Assembly: GCF_017161445.1 (NCBI RefSeq)
Contig: NZ_CP071060.1
Coordinates: forward strand, 620,001-684,000
Direction: 5' to 3'
Origin: Niveibacterium microcysteis
GTDB lineage: Bacteria > Pseudomonadota > Gammaproteobacteria > Burkholderiales > Rhodocyclaceae
Length of the DNA stretch: 64,000 bases
The position numbers and the translations under genes are program-made. Positions 26,319-36,079 of this stretch are shown piece by piece. The notes under the pieces were generated by a model. That model made no database searches, had not been told where the DNA came from, and saw nothing but the letters and a program-made list of their open reading frames with translations. Positions within the stretch are counted from its first letter, which is position 1. Every line of letters starts with the position of its first letter.

Positions 26319-26971
26319 GCGCTCACCAGCCTTCCCTTCGAGAGTTCGATGCGGCGCGGCGCGCGATCGGCGAACAGGCGTTCGTCGTGGGTCGCGATGA
26401 TCATCGTCACGCCGGCTTCGTTGTAGTCGCGGAACAGCGCAGCGATGTCCTGCGCATAGGCCGCATCGAGGTTGGCGGTTGGTTCGTCCGCGATCAGCAT
26501 GGTCGGGCGATTGACGATCGCGCGCGCGATCGCGACGCGTTGTTGTTCGCCGCCCGAAAGCGAAATCGGCATCGAACGTTCATGCTGTGCCAGGCCGACG
26601 CGCTCCAGCGCCGCGCGGACACGCGCCTTGGCGTCGCGTACCGGCATGTCGGCGAGGATCAGCGGCAGCATCACGTTGTCCAGCACGTTACGGTCGTAGA
26701 GCAGGCGGCTGTCTTGCGTGACGAGGCCGAGGCTGCGGCGCAGGTAGGGAATCGCCCCGGCCGACAAGCGACTCACGTCCTGATCGTTGATCAGCACGCG
26801 GCCGCTGGTGGGGCGCTCGAGTACCGGCAGCAGCTTCAGCAGGGTGCTCTTGCCAGCGCCCGAGTGGCCGCGCAGCACGACCAACTCGCCGCGCTCGATG
26901 CGCAGGTTGATGCCGATCAGCGCTTCGTACCCGCCGGGGTAGCGCTTCGAAACGTTGTCGAACTGGATCAC
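26315..26971 (-). CDS. ftsE: Cell division ATP-binding protein FtsE
   Basis: The product is 218 aa from a GTG start with AGGAG 8 bases upstream. Walker A GHSGAGKST, the signature SLSGGEQQRVAIARA, Walker B MLIADEPTANLD and the H-loop IIATHDERL are all present. FtsE pairs with FtsX to form a mechanotransmission ABC system at midcell. It lies 25 bases after ftsY, the classical ftsYEX order. Confidence 0.97.
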   Translation of the reverse strand: MIQFDNVSKRYPGGYEALIGINLRIERGELVVLRGHSGAGKSTLLKLLPVLERPTSGRVLINDQDVSRLSAGAIPYLRRSLGLVTQDSRLLYDRNVLDNVMLPLILADMPVRDAKARVRAALERVGLAQHERSMPISLSGGEQQRVAIARAIVNRPTMLIADEPTANLDAAYAQDIAALFRDYNEAGVTMIIATHDERLFADRAPRRIELSKGRLVSA

Positions 26972-26996
26972 GCGGCGCGCTCCTGGCTGTGATCGG

Positions 26997-28127
26997 CTAC
27001 TTGGCAGGCGCGGCGTCGAACAGCGCCTCGACGAATTCGCGCGCCACGAAGGGCTGCATGTCGTCGATGCGCTCGCCCACGCCGATGAAGCGGATCGGCT
27101 TCGGGTTGGTACGTGCGATGGCGGCGAGCACGCCGCCCTTGGCGGTGCCGTCGAGCTTTGTCACGACCAGTCCGGTGACGCCAACCGCCTTGTCGAAGGC
27201 GGCCAGTTGCGCCAGCGCGTTCTGGCCGATGTTGGAGTCGAGCACCAGCAACACTTCATGCGGCCCGGTCGGGTCCGCCTTCTGGATTACGCGACGCACC
27301 TTGGCGATCTCTTCCATCAGGTGCAGTTGCGTAGGCAGGCGGCCGGCGGTGTCGGCCAGCACGATGTCGATGCCGCGGGCGCGTGCGGCGTTGATGGCGT
27401 CGAACACGACGGCGGCCGGGTCGCCGCCATCTTGCGAAATCACCGTCACATCATTGCGGCGGCCCCATTCCTGCAGTTGCTCTCGGGCGGCGGCGCGGAA
27501 GGTGTCGCCCGCCGCAAGCAACACGCTCTTGCCTTCGGCCTGGAAGCGCTTGGCCAGTTTCCCGATCGATGTGGTCTTGCCGGAGCCATTCACGCCGGCC
27601 AGCATGATGATCGTCGGCTTGTGGGTGTGGATGTCGAGCGGCTGCTGCAGCGGCGTCAGCAGGCCTTCGAGCAGTTCCATCAGTACGCCCTTGAGCTGCT
27701 CGCCGGTTTCGAGCTTGTCGCGCTTCCAGCGCTTGCGCATTTCGTCGATCAGGTACTGCGTCGCGTCGACACCGCAGTCGGCCGTGAGCAGGGTGGTCTC
27801 GATCTCGTCGAGCAGTTCGTCGTCGATCTTGCGCCGTGAGAACAGGTCCGACATCACGTCGCCGACGTCGGCGCCCAGTGTCGGGCCGACCGCGGCGTTC
27901 AGCTTCGCGCGGGTCTTCGACAGGCCGTCGCGCAGGCGCGCGGCCCAAGAGCGTGCGTCCGCCGGCGCGCTGTTCGTCTCTGGCGCAGCGGCCGGGGCGG
28001 TTACCGTTGAAGCAATCGGCGCGGCTTCAACCGGCGCCACTTCCGGGGCCGTTGCGGGCGCTGGCGCGGCAGGGCTTGGCTGCGGCGCAGCGCTGTCGGC
28101 GGGTTTCTTCTTGAAGAAATCGAACAT
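26997..28127 (-). CDS. ftsY: Signal recognition particle receptor FtsY
   Basis: The product is 376 aa from ATG 28127 (MFDFFKKKPADSA); longer in-frame upstream sequence is not FtsY-like. A variable Ala/Pro-rich acidic-to-neutral N-terminal domain (about 1-75) is followed by the helical N domain and the SRP GTPase G domain with GVNGSGKTTSIGKLA, DTFRAAAREQL, LADTAGRLPTQ and VVTKLDGTAKGG. FtsY docks SRP-bound ribosomes at the SecYEG translocon. The N-terminal extension is shorter than in E. coli. Confidence 0.97.
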   Translation of the reverse strand: MFDFFKKKPADSAAPQPSPAAPAPATAPEVAPVEAAPIASTVTAPAAAPETNSAPADARSWAARLRDGLSKTRAKLNAAVGPTLGADVGDVMSDLFSRRKIDDELLDEIETTLLTADCGVDATQYLIDEMRKRWKRDKLETGEQLKGVLMELLEGLLTPLQQPLDIHTHKPTIIMLAGVNGSGKTTSIGKLAKRFQAEGKSVLLAAGDTFRAAAREQLQEWGRRNDVTVISQDGGDPAAVVFDAINAARARGIDIVLADTAGRLPTQLHLMEEIAKVRRVIQKADPTGPHEVLLVLDSNIGQNALAQLAAFDKAVGVTGLVVTKLDGTAKGGVLAAIARTNPKPIRFIGVGERIDDMQPFVAREFVEALFDAAPAK

Positions 28128-28294
28128 GGGAGCTTCCGTGGATGCCGGGTGCGCGAGTGGCGCGCAAGCCCGTGTGCCGCTAATATGCTGCGCCCGCAGT
28201 AGCCTGCAGAGGCTGCGCCGGCAGGAAAATTCGACCCAGAAGTCTAGCAGATGCCCCCCATCCATCCTGAGTTTGCGGTGTCCGGAGCTGCCCG

Positions 28295-29325
<1,031 letters not shown>

Positions 29326-29336
29326 GGAAGAGGTAA

Positions 29337-29594
<258 letters not shown>

Positions 29595-29612
29595 GCGCCG
29601 GTGCAGCAATAG

Positions 29613-29638
29613 AAACGGGCGGCCTTGGCCGCCCGTTT
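29613..29638. terminator. Bidirectional terminator between ferredoxin and GTPase genes
   Basis: AAACGGGCGGCC / GGCCGCCCGTTT perfect 12-bp stem with a 2-base spacer TT, between two convergent genes. Confidence 0.85.
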
Positions 29639-29660
29639 GCGTTTCCGGCTACCGCACTGA

Positions 29661-31625
29661 TCAGGCGGCGCGGGCGGGAGCCTCGGCTTCGGCCAGATCG
29701 CCGGTGATGCCAATTGCGGCGGCGATGCCGCGCTCCAGGCGGGTCAGCTCGGCCATCTGCTGCAGCAACCCGCGCTCGGCCTGATCGAGCTCCGCGATGC
29801 GCTCTTCCAGCGTGCCGGTGGCCTCGTGGATGCGCTTGACGCTTTCAAGCCGGCGCTTGAGCTGGATCTGATACTCGCGCACCTGTGTTTCGAGCGGGCT
29901 CATCACCGCGCGCAGCCATTGGTCAACGTCGCGGTTGGCCATTTCGAAGGTGCGGCGGGCTTCCAGCGCAATCGTGTCGAAGAAGCGTTGCGTGACCGTG
30001 CCTTTGCGGTGCAGCACCATCGCGCCGACGGTGTTGAGCTGCTGGTTGAAGGCGGCGCGCAGGCGCTCGATTTCCTTCTCGTAGCGCAGCGTCGAGAAGC
30101 TCGACGGCGCGGCGAGCTTGAGGCCGTGCTCGATGGCGAACTTCTTGTACATCGTGTCGAGCATGCGCTGGATCTCGCCGACCTCGTCCGAAGACTTGCG
30201 CAGGTTGCCGCGCAGCTGATCGAAGAAGCTCTCCATCGCCTCGCGCAGCCCGCGCGAGAAGTTCGCATCCAGCATCGCTTCACGCGTGCGCCGGGTCTCG
30301 TGGCGAAGGGCGTCGAGGCCAAGGTGTGCGTAGAGGTTGTTCGACAGGCTGGTGAACACGCTGCGCGTTGCGTGGTACTTCTGCAGGCCTTGTTCGAACT
30401 CGGTCTTCTCGGCGCGTACCTTGCGCATCATGTACTCGATGACGCTGCGGTTCTTGCCGCGCAACTCGGAGAGTTCGCGCACCTGCTCCTGAACGCCGCG
30501 CAAACGCGCATTCAAAAGCTCGCGGGTGCGGCGGATGATCTCGCCGGTTTCGCCGCGCGCGTTGTCGCGCACGATCTCTTGGCGCGTCGGCAGCAGCTCG
30601 CTGGTCAGCGCGCTCTCAAGTGTTTCGACGCGGCTGCGGTCGAGCAGGTCCGGGTCGCGCGTCACCTTGGCGAGCAGCGCCTTCTGGGCCGAAACCGGGA
30701 ATACCTGGTTCTCCGGTACCGACAGTGTGCGCGCCACGCTGGTGACCTGGCCGCGGATCTCGTTGTCGATCTGCGATTCGGAGCGGATGCCGTCCCACAG
30801 GCTGTCGATCTTGTTGAGCACCACCACGCGGCCGCGCTGCTGCGCCTTGCCGGCAACGATGTGTTCTTGCCAGACGGCCAGATCGCTCTGCGTGACGCCG
30901 GTATCCACGGCAAGAATGAACAGCACCGCGTGCGCGTTGGGCAGCAGCGAAAGCGTCAGCTCGGGTTCGGAGCCAATCGCGTTCAGGCCCGGGGTGTCGA
31001 CCACGACGAGACCTTGCTTCAGCAACGGGTGCGGGAACTGGATCAGCGCATGGCGCCAAGCCGCAATCTCGACCTTGCCATCTTCTTCGACCCGCGTGCC
31101 CTTCTTGCCGCTCGGATCCACCGCGAAGCCGAGGCGCTCCGCCTCGTCCGGCGCGACGCGCTTGGTCTCGCCAACGCGTGCCATGGCGCGCTGCATGCTC
31201 TCGGTCGATTCAACATCGATCGGGACCGTGATCCATTCTTCCGGGTGGCGTTTGAATTCCTGAACGCTGGCGCCGCGTCCGCGCGTTTCGATCGGCAGCA
31301 GGCGGATCGACGGCGACTGGCCGTTTTCCCACTGCAACTCGGTCGGGCACATGGTGGTGCGGCCGGCGGAGGAGGGCAGGATGCGGTCGCCGTAGTCGGC
31401 GAAGAACACTGCGTTGATGAGCTCGGACTTGCCGCGCGAGAACTCGGCGACGAAAGCGACGGTGAGCTTCTCGTCGCGCAGGCGCTCGAGCAGGTAGCGC
31501 AGGCGCAAGTCGGTCTGGGCGTCGCCGACCTCGTTGCGGGTGAGCCAGGTTTTCAGCTGCGAAATGGACTGGCCGACGCTGTCGCGCCACTCTGAAAACT
31601 CGGAGAAACTGTCAGTCAGGTTCAT
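29661..31625 (-). CDS. Dynamin-family GTPase
   Basis: The product is 654 aa. The G domain shows G1 AEFSRGKSE (Gly65-Lys66-Ser67), switch threonines in SSAGRTTMCPTEL (about 90-91), G3 DTPGLN (210-215) and G4 NKID (271-274). The rest is largely helical with heptad-like stretches (about 345-420 and 560-640), as in dynamin-like stalks, and no transmembrane helix is evident. Bacterial relatives act in membrane remodelling or repair. It stands alone, divergent from nothing and convergent with the ferredoxin gene, so no partner is indicated. GTPase family membership is firm; cellular role is not. Confidence 0.88.
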   Translation of the reverse strand: MNLTDSFSEFSEWRDSVGQSISQLKTWLTRNEVGDAQTDLRLRYLLERLRDEKLTVAFVAEFSRGKSELINAVFFADYGDRILPSSAGRTTMCPTELQWENGQSPSIRLLPIETRGRGASVQEFKRHPEEWITVPIDVESTESMQRAMARVGETKRVAPDEAERLGFAVDPSGKKGTRVEEDGKVEIAAWRHALIQFPHPLLKQGLVVVDTPGLNAIGSEPELTLSLLPNAHAVLFILAVDTGVTQSDLAVWQEHIVAGKAQQRGRVVVLNKIDSLWDGIRSESQIDNEIRGQVTSVARTLSVPENQVFPVSAQKALLAKVTRDPDLLDRSRVETLESALTSELLPTRQEIVRDNARGETGEIIRRTRELLNARLRGVQEQVRELSELRGKNRSVIEYMMRKVRAEKTEFEQGLQKYHATRSVFTSLSNNLYAHLGLDALRHETRRTREAMLDANFSRGLREAMESFFDQLRGNLRKSSDEVGEIQRMLDTMYKKFAIEHGLKLAAPSSFSTLRYEKEIERLRAAFNQQLNTVGAMVLHRKGTVTQRFFDTIALEARRTFEMANRDVDQWLRAVMSPLETQVREYQIQLKRRLESVKRIHEATGTLEERIAELDQAERGLLQQMAELTRLERGIAAAIGITGDLAEAEAPARAA

Positions 31626-31785
31626 ACCCGCTCCCGGGGGTGGAGATCAGCCGCCAGCGGCCCGCGCCGACGATCAGCGCCTGGATTTTGACGAATTCCT
31701 CAAGCATAACGAAATTCAGTCCGGCTGGGCGGGCCGCGGCCGACGAACGGTAATCGGCTGCGCGGGTGCTCGCGTGCGCGCTAAT

Positions 31786-32598
31786 TCAGTGCTGGCACAC
31801 CGGGCACCAGAAGGTGCTGCGCTGGCCCATCACTTGCTGCCGGATCGGCGTTCCGCATTGCCGGCAGGGCAAGCCTGCACGCCCGTAGACGAAGGCTTCC
31901 TGTTGAAAATAGCCGGGCTCGCCGTCGCTGCCAACGAAATCGCGCAGCGTCGAACCGCCGGCCTGGATCGCCGCGCGCAGGGTGTCCTTGACGGCCTCCA
32001 CCAGTCGCTCGCAGCGCGCAGCGGAGATTCGCCCGGCCGGCGTACTGGGCCGGATGCCAGCGCGAATCAGGCTTTCGGATGCGTAGATGTTGCCGACGCC
32101 GACCAGCGTATGGGCATCCATTAGGAAGAGTTTGATCGCGCTGCGCCGCCCTCGCGTAGCTCGATACAGCCAGGGGCCGCTGAAGGCGCTGGAGAGCGGC
32201 TCAATGCCAAGCGGTGCAATCAGTGGGTGCGTGTCGATCGGCGCGACCCACCAGTCGATCACGCCGAATCGTCGTGGGTCGTGATAGCGCAGCGCGTGCG
32301 CGCCGAACACGATGTCGACATGGTCGTGCTTGCGCAGCGGCGCATCGGGCGGCACCACCCGCAGGCTGCCCGACATGCCGAGGTGAATCAGCACGGTGCC
32401 CGCCGGGGCGCTCAGCAACAGGTATTTCCCGCGGCGGGTGACCGATGCGATCGTCTGCCCCGGTAACTCGGCAGCCAGTTCGGGCGGGACCGGGCGACGC
32501 ATGCGTGCCTCGCGCACAGCCACCGCGGTGACGGTGCGGCCCTCGACATGCGGCGCGATGCCGCGACAAGTGGTTTCAACTTCAGGCAGTTCGGGCAT
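31786..32598 (-). CDS. mutM: Formamidopyrimidine-DNA glycosylase (Fpg/MutM)
   Basis: The product is 270 aa, excising 8-oxoguanine and ring-opened purines. The catalytic MPELPEVETTCRGI start (Pro2 nucleophile, Glu3) is intact. The helix-two-turn-helix region has VGVGNIYASESLIRAGI, and the C-terminal zinc finger is CRQCG ... WCPVC. It is divergent from the TPR-lolB-ispE operon, a common betaproteobacterial arrangement. Confidence 0.98.
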   Translation of the reverse strand: MPELPEVETTCRGIAPHVEGRTVTAVAVREARMRRPVPPELAAELPGQTIASVTRRGKYLLLSAPAGTVLIHLGMSGSLRVVPPDAPLRKHDHVDIVFGAHALRYHDPRRFGVIDWWVAPIDTHPLIAPLGIEPLSSAFSGPWLYRATRGRRSAIKLFLMDAHTLVGVGNIYASESLIRAGIRPSTPAGRISAARCERLVEAVKDTLRAAIQAGGSTLRDFVGSDGEPGYFQQEAFVYGRAGLPCRQCGTPIRQQVMGQRSTFWCPVCQH

Positions 32599-32690
32599 CG
32601 AGGGGTATCACGGCAAGCTGATAACATCGGACGAACGCATGTTACTTCCGACTGTCCCAGATGACGCCTACCCGGATTGGAGTTTCCGCC

Positions 32691-34424
32691 ATGTCGCCGC
32701 GCCCGTTGCTGAAAACCGTTTCGCGCCTCGTGCTCGGGCTGTGCCTTGGCGCCGGCGTGTTCGTGGCGCGTGCCGACGAGCCCGCGGCGACACAGTCGGC
32801 GCCTGCTCAGAGCCCCGCAGCAGAGCAGGCGAGCGCCCTGACGCCACAAGTGCTGTACCAGTTTCTGCTGGCGGAAATTGCTGGCGCGCGCGGCAATCTG
32901 GAGCTGGCGTCGCAAGGCTATCTGGACCTGGCGCGAAAAACGCAGGATGCGCGCATCGCCCATCGCGCCGCAGAGATCGCCCTCTACGCACGCCGCGTAC
33001 CGGACGCCCTTGAGGCTGCACGCCTGTGGAACAAGTTGGAGCCGGATAACCTGCAGGCGGTGCAGATGCTCGCCGGTTTGCTGGCCGGCGGCATGGGGCA
33101 GCTCGATGAATTGGAGCCGCAGCTCGCACGCATTCTGGCAAAAAGCCCAGAGGGCCCGGCGGGACTGCTGATGGCGCTGAATGGCACCTTGCAACGCTAC
33201 CCGGACAAGGCCGAGGTTCGGCGCAGCGTGGATCGGCTCACGGAGCCCTATCTGAAGTTGCCCGAGGCTAACTTCGCGCGTGCGCATGCGGCGTTCAATG
33301 CAGGCGATGCCGATGCTGCGCTGGCCTCGCTCGACGCTGCGCTGGTGCGCAAGAGCGATTGGGAGCCGGCGGCGCTGCTCAAGGCGCAACTGCAGCAGCA
33401 ACAGGGGCGAACCAAGGACGCGATCGCCTTCCTCGCCGCCTTCCGCAGCAAGCAGCCGCAGTCGGTTGATATCCAGCATGCCTATGCCCGTTTGCTGGCC
33501 GCTGATCGGCAGTACGACGCGGCGCGGGTGGAGTTCGACAAGCTGGTGACGCTGGCGCCGGACAACGGCGAGATCGGCTACACCCGGGCCTTGCTGTTGC
33601 TGCAGGCGGGTGACGCGAATGCGGCGGAGGCTGAATTCAAGCGCCTGCTGGTGCTCGGCAAGCCCGACCCGGATACGGTCCGGATGCAGATTGCCCAGAT
33701 TCAGGAGGAGCAGAAGCGGATTCCCGAGGCGATTCTGTCGTATCGCGCGATCACCGGCGGTGCGCAGCGCAACTCGGCCTGGATTCGCGCAGCCCTCTTG
33801 CAGGCTCGCGGCGGCGATCTGGCTGGGGCGCGCAGCGAACTCGCGCGCCTGCGCGCTGCCGAGCCGAAGGAAGCAAACACCTTCCTGCTTGCCGAAGCGC
33901 AGATCCTGCGGGAACTCGATCGCGCGGCCGAGGCCTATGCGCTGCTCGATGCCGCGATTCGCAAGCAGCCTGACCAGACCGAGCTGATCTACGACCGCGC
34001 GTTGCTGGCCGAACGCCTGGGCAAGTATGACGAAATGGAGCGCGATTTGCGCCGCCTGATCAAGCTCAAGCCCGACGAGGCGCAGTCCTACAATGCGCTC
34101 GGCTATTCATTTGCGGATCGCAACATCCGTCTTGCAGAGGCCAATACACTGATCCGCAAGGCGCTTGAGCTGGCGCCGGACGATGCGTTCATCCTCGATT
34201 CGATGGGCTGGGTGCTGTATCGAAGCGGCAATCTGGAATCCGCTTATGAGCATCTGAAGCGGGCGTTCGAGGTGCGGCCGGATCCGGAGATTGCCGCGCA
34301 TATTGGCGAGGTGCTGTGGATGATGGGGCGCCAGGACGACGCCCGTAAGACCTGGCAGGACGCCCTTGCCGCGCATCCTCAGAATGAGGAACTCGCGAAG
34401 GTCATCAAACGTTTCACACCATGA
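32691..34424 (+). CDS. Secreted tetratricopeptide-repeat protein
   Basis: The product is 577 aa from ATG 32691, preferred over ATG 32661 because GGAG lies 8 bases upstream and a signal peptide begins directly (LVLGLCLGAGVFVARA, cleavage before DEP). TPR-type helical repeats run through most of the protein, clearest at the C-terminus (SYNALGYSFADRNIRLAEA, FILDSMGWVLYRSGNLESAY, HIGEVLWMMGRQDDARKTW). It likely serves as a periplasmic scaffold. It overlaps lolB by 4 bases, suggesting a link to envelope biogenesis. Confidence 0.9.
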   Translation: MSPRPLLKTVSRLVLGLCLGAGVFVARADEPAATQSAPAQSPAAEQASALTPQVLYQFLLAEIAGARGNLELASQGYLDLARKTQDARIAHRAAEIALYARRVPDALEAARLWNKLEPDNLQAVQMLAGLLAGGMGQLDELEPQLARILAKSPEGPAGLLMALNGTLQRYPDKAEVRRSVDRLTEPYLKLPEANFARAHAAFNAGDADAALASLDAALVRKSDWEPAALLKAQLQQQQGRTKDAIAFLAAFRSKQPQSVDIQHAYARLLAADRQYDAARVEFDKLVTLAPDNGEIGYTRALLLLQAGDANAAEAEFKRLLVLGKPDPDTVRMQIAQIQEEQKRIPEAILSYRAITGGAQRNSAWIRAALLQARGGDLAGARSELARLRAAEPKEANTFLLAEAQILRELDRAAEAYALLDAAIRKQPDQTELIYDRALLAERLGKYDEMERDLRRLIKLKPDEAQSYNALGYSFADRNIRLAEANTLIRKALELAPDDAFILDSMGWVLYRSGNLESAYEHLKRAFEVRPDPEIAAHIGEVLWMMGRQDDARKTWQDALAAHPQNEELAKVIKRFTP

Positions 34425-34993
34425 GCTTCGGGCGTCGCATCGCCGCCGCGTTGGGTCTGGTCGCGGCGGCGCTTCTCAATGCTTGTGCCACGGCGCCGCA
34501 GCAGGCGCCGCTTCGCGCAGGCGACTATTCGCTGAGCGGCCGCGTGCTGGTCAGGCAGGCCAGCCGCGCCGACGTACTGCGTCTGAACTGGACGCACCTT
34601 GGCATGCGCGACACGGTGCGTCTTGAAACGCCGCTGGGGCAGACGGTCGCAGAGCTGCAGCTCGATCCGCAACGCGCGCATGTTCAGCTCGGCGATGGGC
34701 GTGCCTTCGAGGCTGCGGATGATGTCGCGCTTGCCGAGCAGGTGATCGGTGTGCCGCTGCCGCTGCGCCAGTTCTCCGGCTGGCTGCGTGCCGAGCCGGG
34801 CGCCAGCGCTGTCGCGATCGAGCGGGATTCCGACGCGCGTATCGTGTCGATGCGCGATAGCGGCTGGCTCTTGAGTTATTCCGGCTACGGCGCGGTGGAA
34901 TCCGTCGCCGGCCCGAGCCTGATCGAAGCCAGGCAAGGAGATGTGGTGGTGCGCGTCAAGATCGAATCGTGGTTGCACGGAGTCGTGGAATGA
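34421..34993 (+). CDS. lolB: Outer-membrane lipoprotein receptor LolB
   Basis: The product is 190 aa. The lipobox LLNAC predicts acylation at Cys21. LolB accepts lipoproteins from LolA and inserts them into the outer membrane. The LolB fold is recognised by YSLSGRVLVRQ at the start of the mature region, LNWTHLGMRDTVRLETPLGQ and the PLRQFSGWLRAEP segment. It couples with the TPR gene upstream and ispE downstream by ATGA overlaps. Confidence 0.93.
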   Translation: MSFGRRIAAALGLVAAALLNACATAPQQAPLRAGDYSLSGRVLVRQASRADVLRLNWTHLGMRDTVRLETPLGQTVAELQLDPQRAHVQLGDGRAFEAADDVALAEQVIGVPLPLRQFSGWLRAEPGASAVAIERDSDARIVSMRDSGWLLSYSGYGAVESVAGPSLIEARQGDVVVRVKIESWLHGVVE

Positions 34994-35856
34994 GTGGTGT
35001 GGATGTGCGCGGCCGTGTCGCGCGAGTGCCGGCGCCGGCGAAGATCAATCTGTTTCTGCACGTGGTTGGCCGTCGCGCCGACGGCTATCACCTGCTGCAG
35101 AGCGCCTTCCGCCTGCTCGACCGCAGTGACTGGATCACCCTGACGGTTCGCGATGACGGCAAGATCAATCGCCTGTCCGAACTCGCTGGCGTCCCTCCCG
35201 AGCAGGATCTGGTCGTACGCGCGGCGCGCCTGCTTCAGCAGAAAGCGGGCGTCGCACTCGGCGTGGATATCGAGGTCGAGAAGCGTCTGCCGATGGGCGG
35301 CGGGCTCGGTGGCGGCAGTTCGGATGCCGCGTCGATCCTGCTTGCGCTCAATGTGCTGTGGGGCGTCAATGCCGAGCGCGAAACCTTGCAGACCTGGGGG
35401 CTTGAACTCGGCGCGGATGTGCCGTTTTTCATCTTTGGCCGCAGCGCGTTTGTCGAAGGTGTGGGCGAACGGATGCAGCCGCTCGACCTGGCGCCGGCTT
35501 GGTATGTTGTGGTCGAGCCCGGCGTTCAGGTGCCAACCGCTGAAATTTTTTCCGCCGAGGATTTGACAAGAAATACAGAACCCACCATAATTGCGAGCTT
35601 TCCGGGATCACCAACGCGGAACGATCTTCAGCCAGTCGTATGCCGCCGCTACCCTGCGGTTGCTCAAGCGGTTGAAATGCTCGGCGCGATGGGAGATGCC
35701 AGAATGAGCGGTTCTGGCGCCTGTGTGTTCCTGCCTTGCGAGAGCGAGGCCGAAGCGCAGGCAGTGCTCGCAAAGCTGCCCGCCGAAGTGGTGGCGTGGT
35801 CGGCGCGGGGGCTGGACTGGCATCCGTTGCACGATTGGGCGGGTCCGGCGCGGTAG
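34990..35856 (+). CDS. ispE: 4-(cytidine 5'-diphospho)-2-C-methyl-D-erythritol kinase
   Basis: The product is 288 aa, a GHMP kinase of the MEP isoprenoid pathway. PAPAKINLFLHVVGRRADGYH is the N-terminal signature, the ATP-binding loop is PMGGGLGGGSSDAA, and GHMP motif 3 is ARMSGSGACVF. The ATG at 34990 overlaps the lolB stop. A short block (35563-35591) uses codons rare for this genome (TTG ACA AGA, then ATA) because a promoter is written across it; translation remains open. Confidence 0.97.
   Translation: MSGVDVRGRVARVPAPAKINLFLHVVGRRADGYHLLQSAFRLLDRSDWITLTVRDDGKINRLSELAGVPPEQDLVVRAARLLQQKAGVALGVDIEVEKRLPMGGGLGGGSSDAASILLALNVLWGVNAERETLQTWGLELGADVPFFIFGRSAFVEGVGERMQPLDLAPAWYVVVEPGVQVPTAEIFSAEDLTRNTEPTIIASFPGSPTRNDLQPVVCRRYPAVAQAVEMLGAMGDARMSGSGACVFLPCESEAEAQAVLAKLPAEVVAWSARGLDWHPLHDWAGPAR
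35563..35591 (+). promoter_or_regulatory. Sigma70-type promoter inside ispE, for tRNA-Gln and prs
   Basis: TTGACA, a 17-base spacer, then CATAAT: a perfect -35 and a 5/6 -10 at optimal spacing in a GC-rich window. It sits about 285 bases before tRNA-Gln and about 490 before prs, in their direction. Confidence 0.75.
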
Positions 35857-35875
35857 AGCAGCAGTAAAGGTTTCT

Positions 35876-35952
35876 TGGGGAGTCGCCAAGTTGGTCAAGG
35901 CACCGGATTTTGATTCCGGCATTCGAAGGTTCGAATCCTTCTTCCCCAGCCA
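35876..35952 (+). tRNA. tRNA-Gln (anticodon TTG)
   Basis: This is a 77-base cloverleaf with encoded CCA. The acceptor stem is TGGGGAG / TTCCCCA with a terminal G-T pair, the anticodon stem is CCGGA / TCCGG around TTTTGAT (anticodon TTG), and the T arm is GAAGG-TTCGAAT-CCTTC. The ispE-tRNA-Gln-prs order is typical of betaproteobacteria. Confidence 0.98.
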
Positions 35953-35955
35953 AAC

Positions 35956-35989
35956 ACAGCGGGCAGGCCTAGGCCTGCCCGCTGTTTTT
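35956..35989 (+). terminator. Terminator after tRNA-Gln
   Basis: A 14-bp stem ACAGCGGGCAGGCC / GGCCTGCCCGCTGT with a 2-base apex, followed by TTTTC. It starts 4 bases after the tRNA CCA, so part of the transcript should stop before prs. Confidence 0.9.
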
Positions 35990-36079
35990 CTGTCGGTTCC
36001 CGGAACCGGCGGAGAGCGGTTGATCCGGTGCGCGCTGTGCGCTTCGGGTGCTGAAATCTCCAACGCATAGGGGTCGGTC

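Noticed and set aside
29826..31595. 589-codon open frame antisense to the dynamin GTPase
   Set aside because: Long antisense frames are expected in GC-rich genes; the composition (His/Arg/Ala/Gln-rich) has no domain, and the opposite strand has intact GTPase motifs.
29661..31625. Dynamin GTPase as part of an antiphage system
   Set aside because: No nuclease, toxin or second GTPase beside it; neighbours are ferredoxin and mutM, so a defence role is not supported by context.
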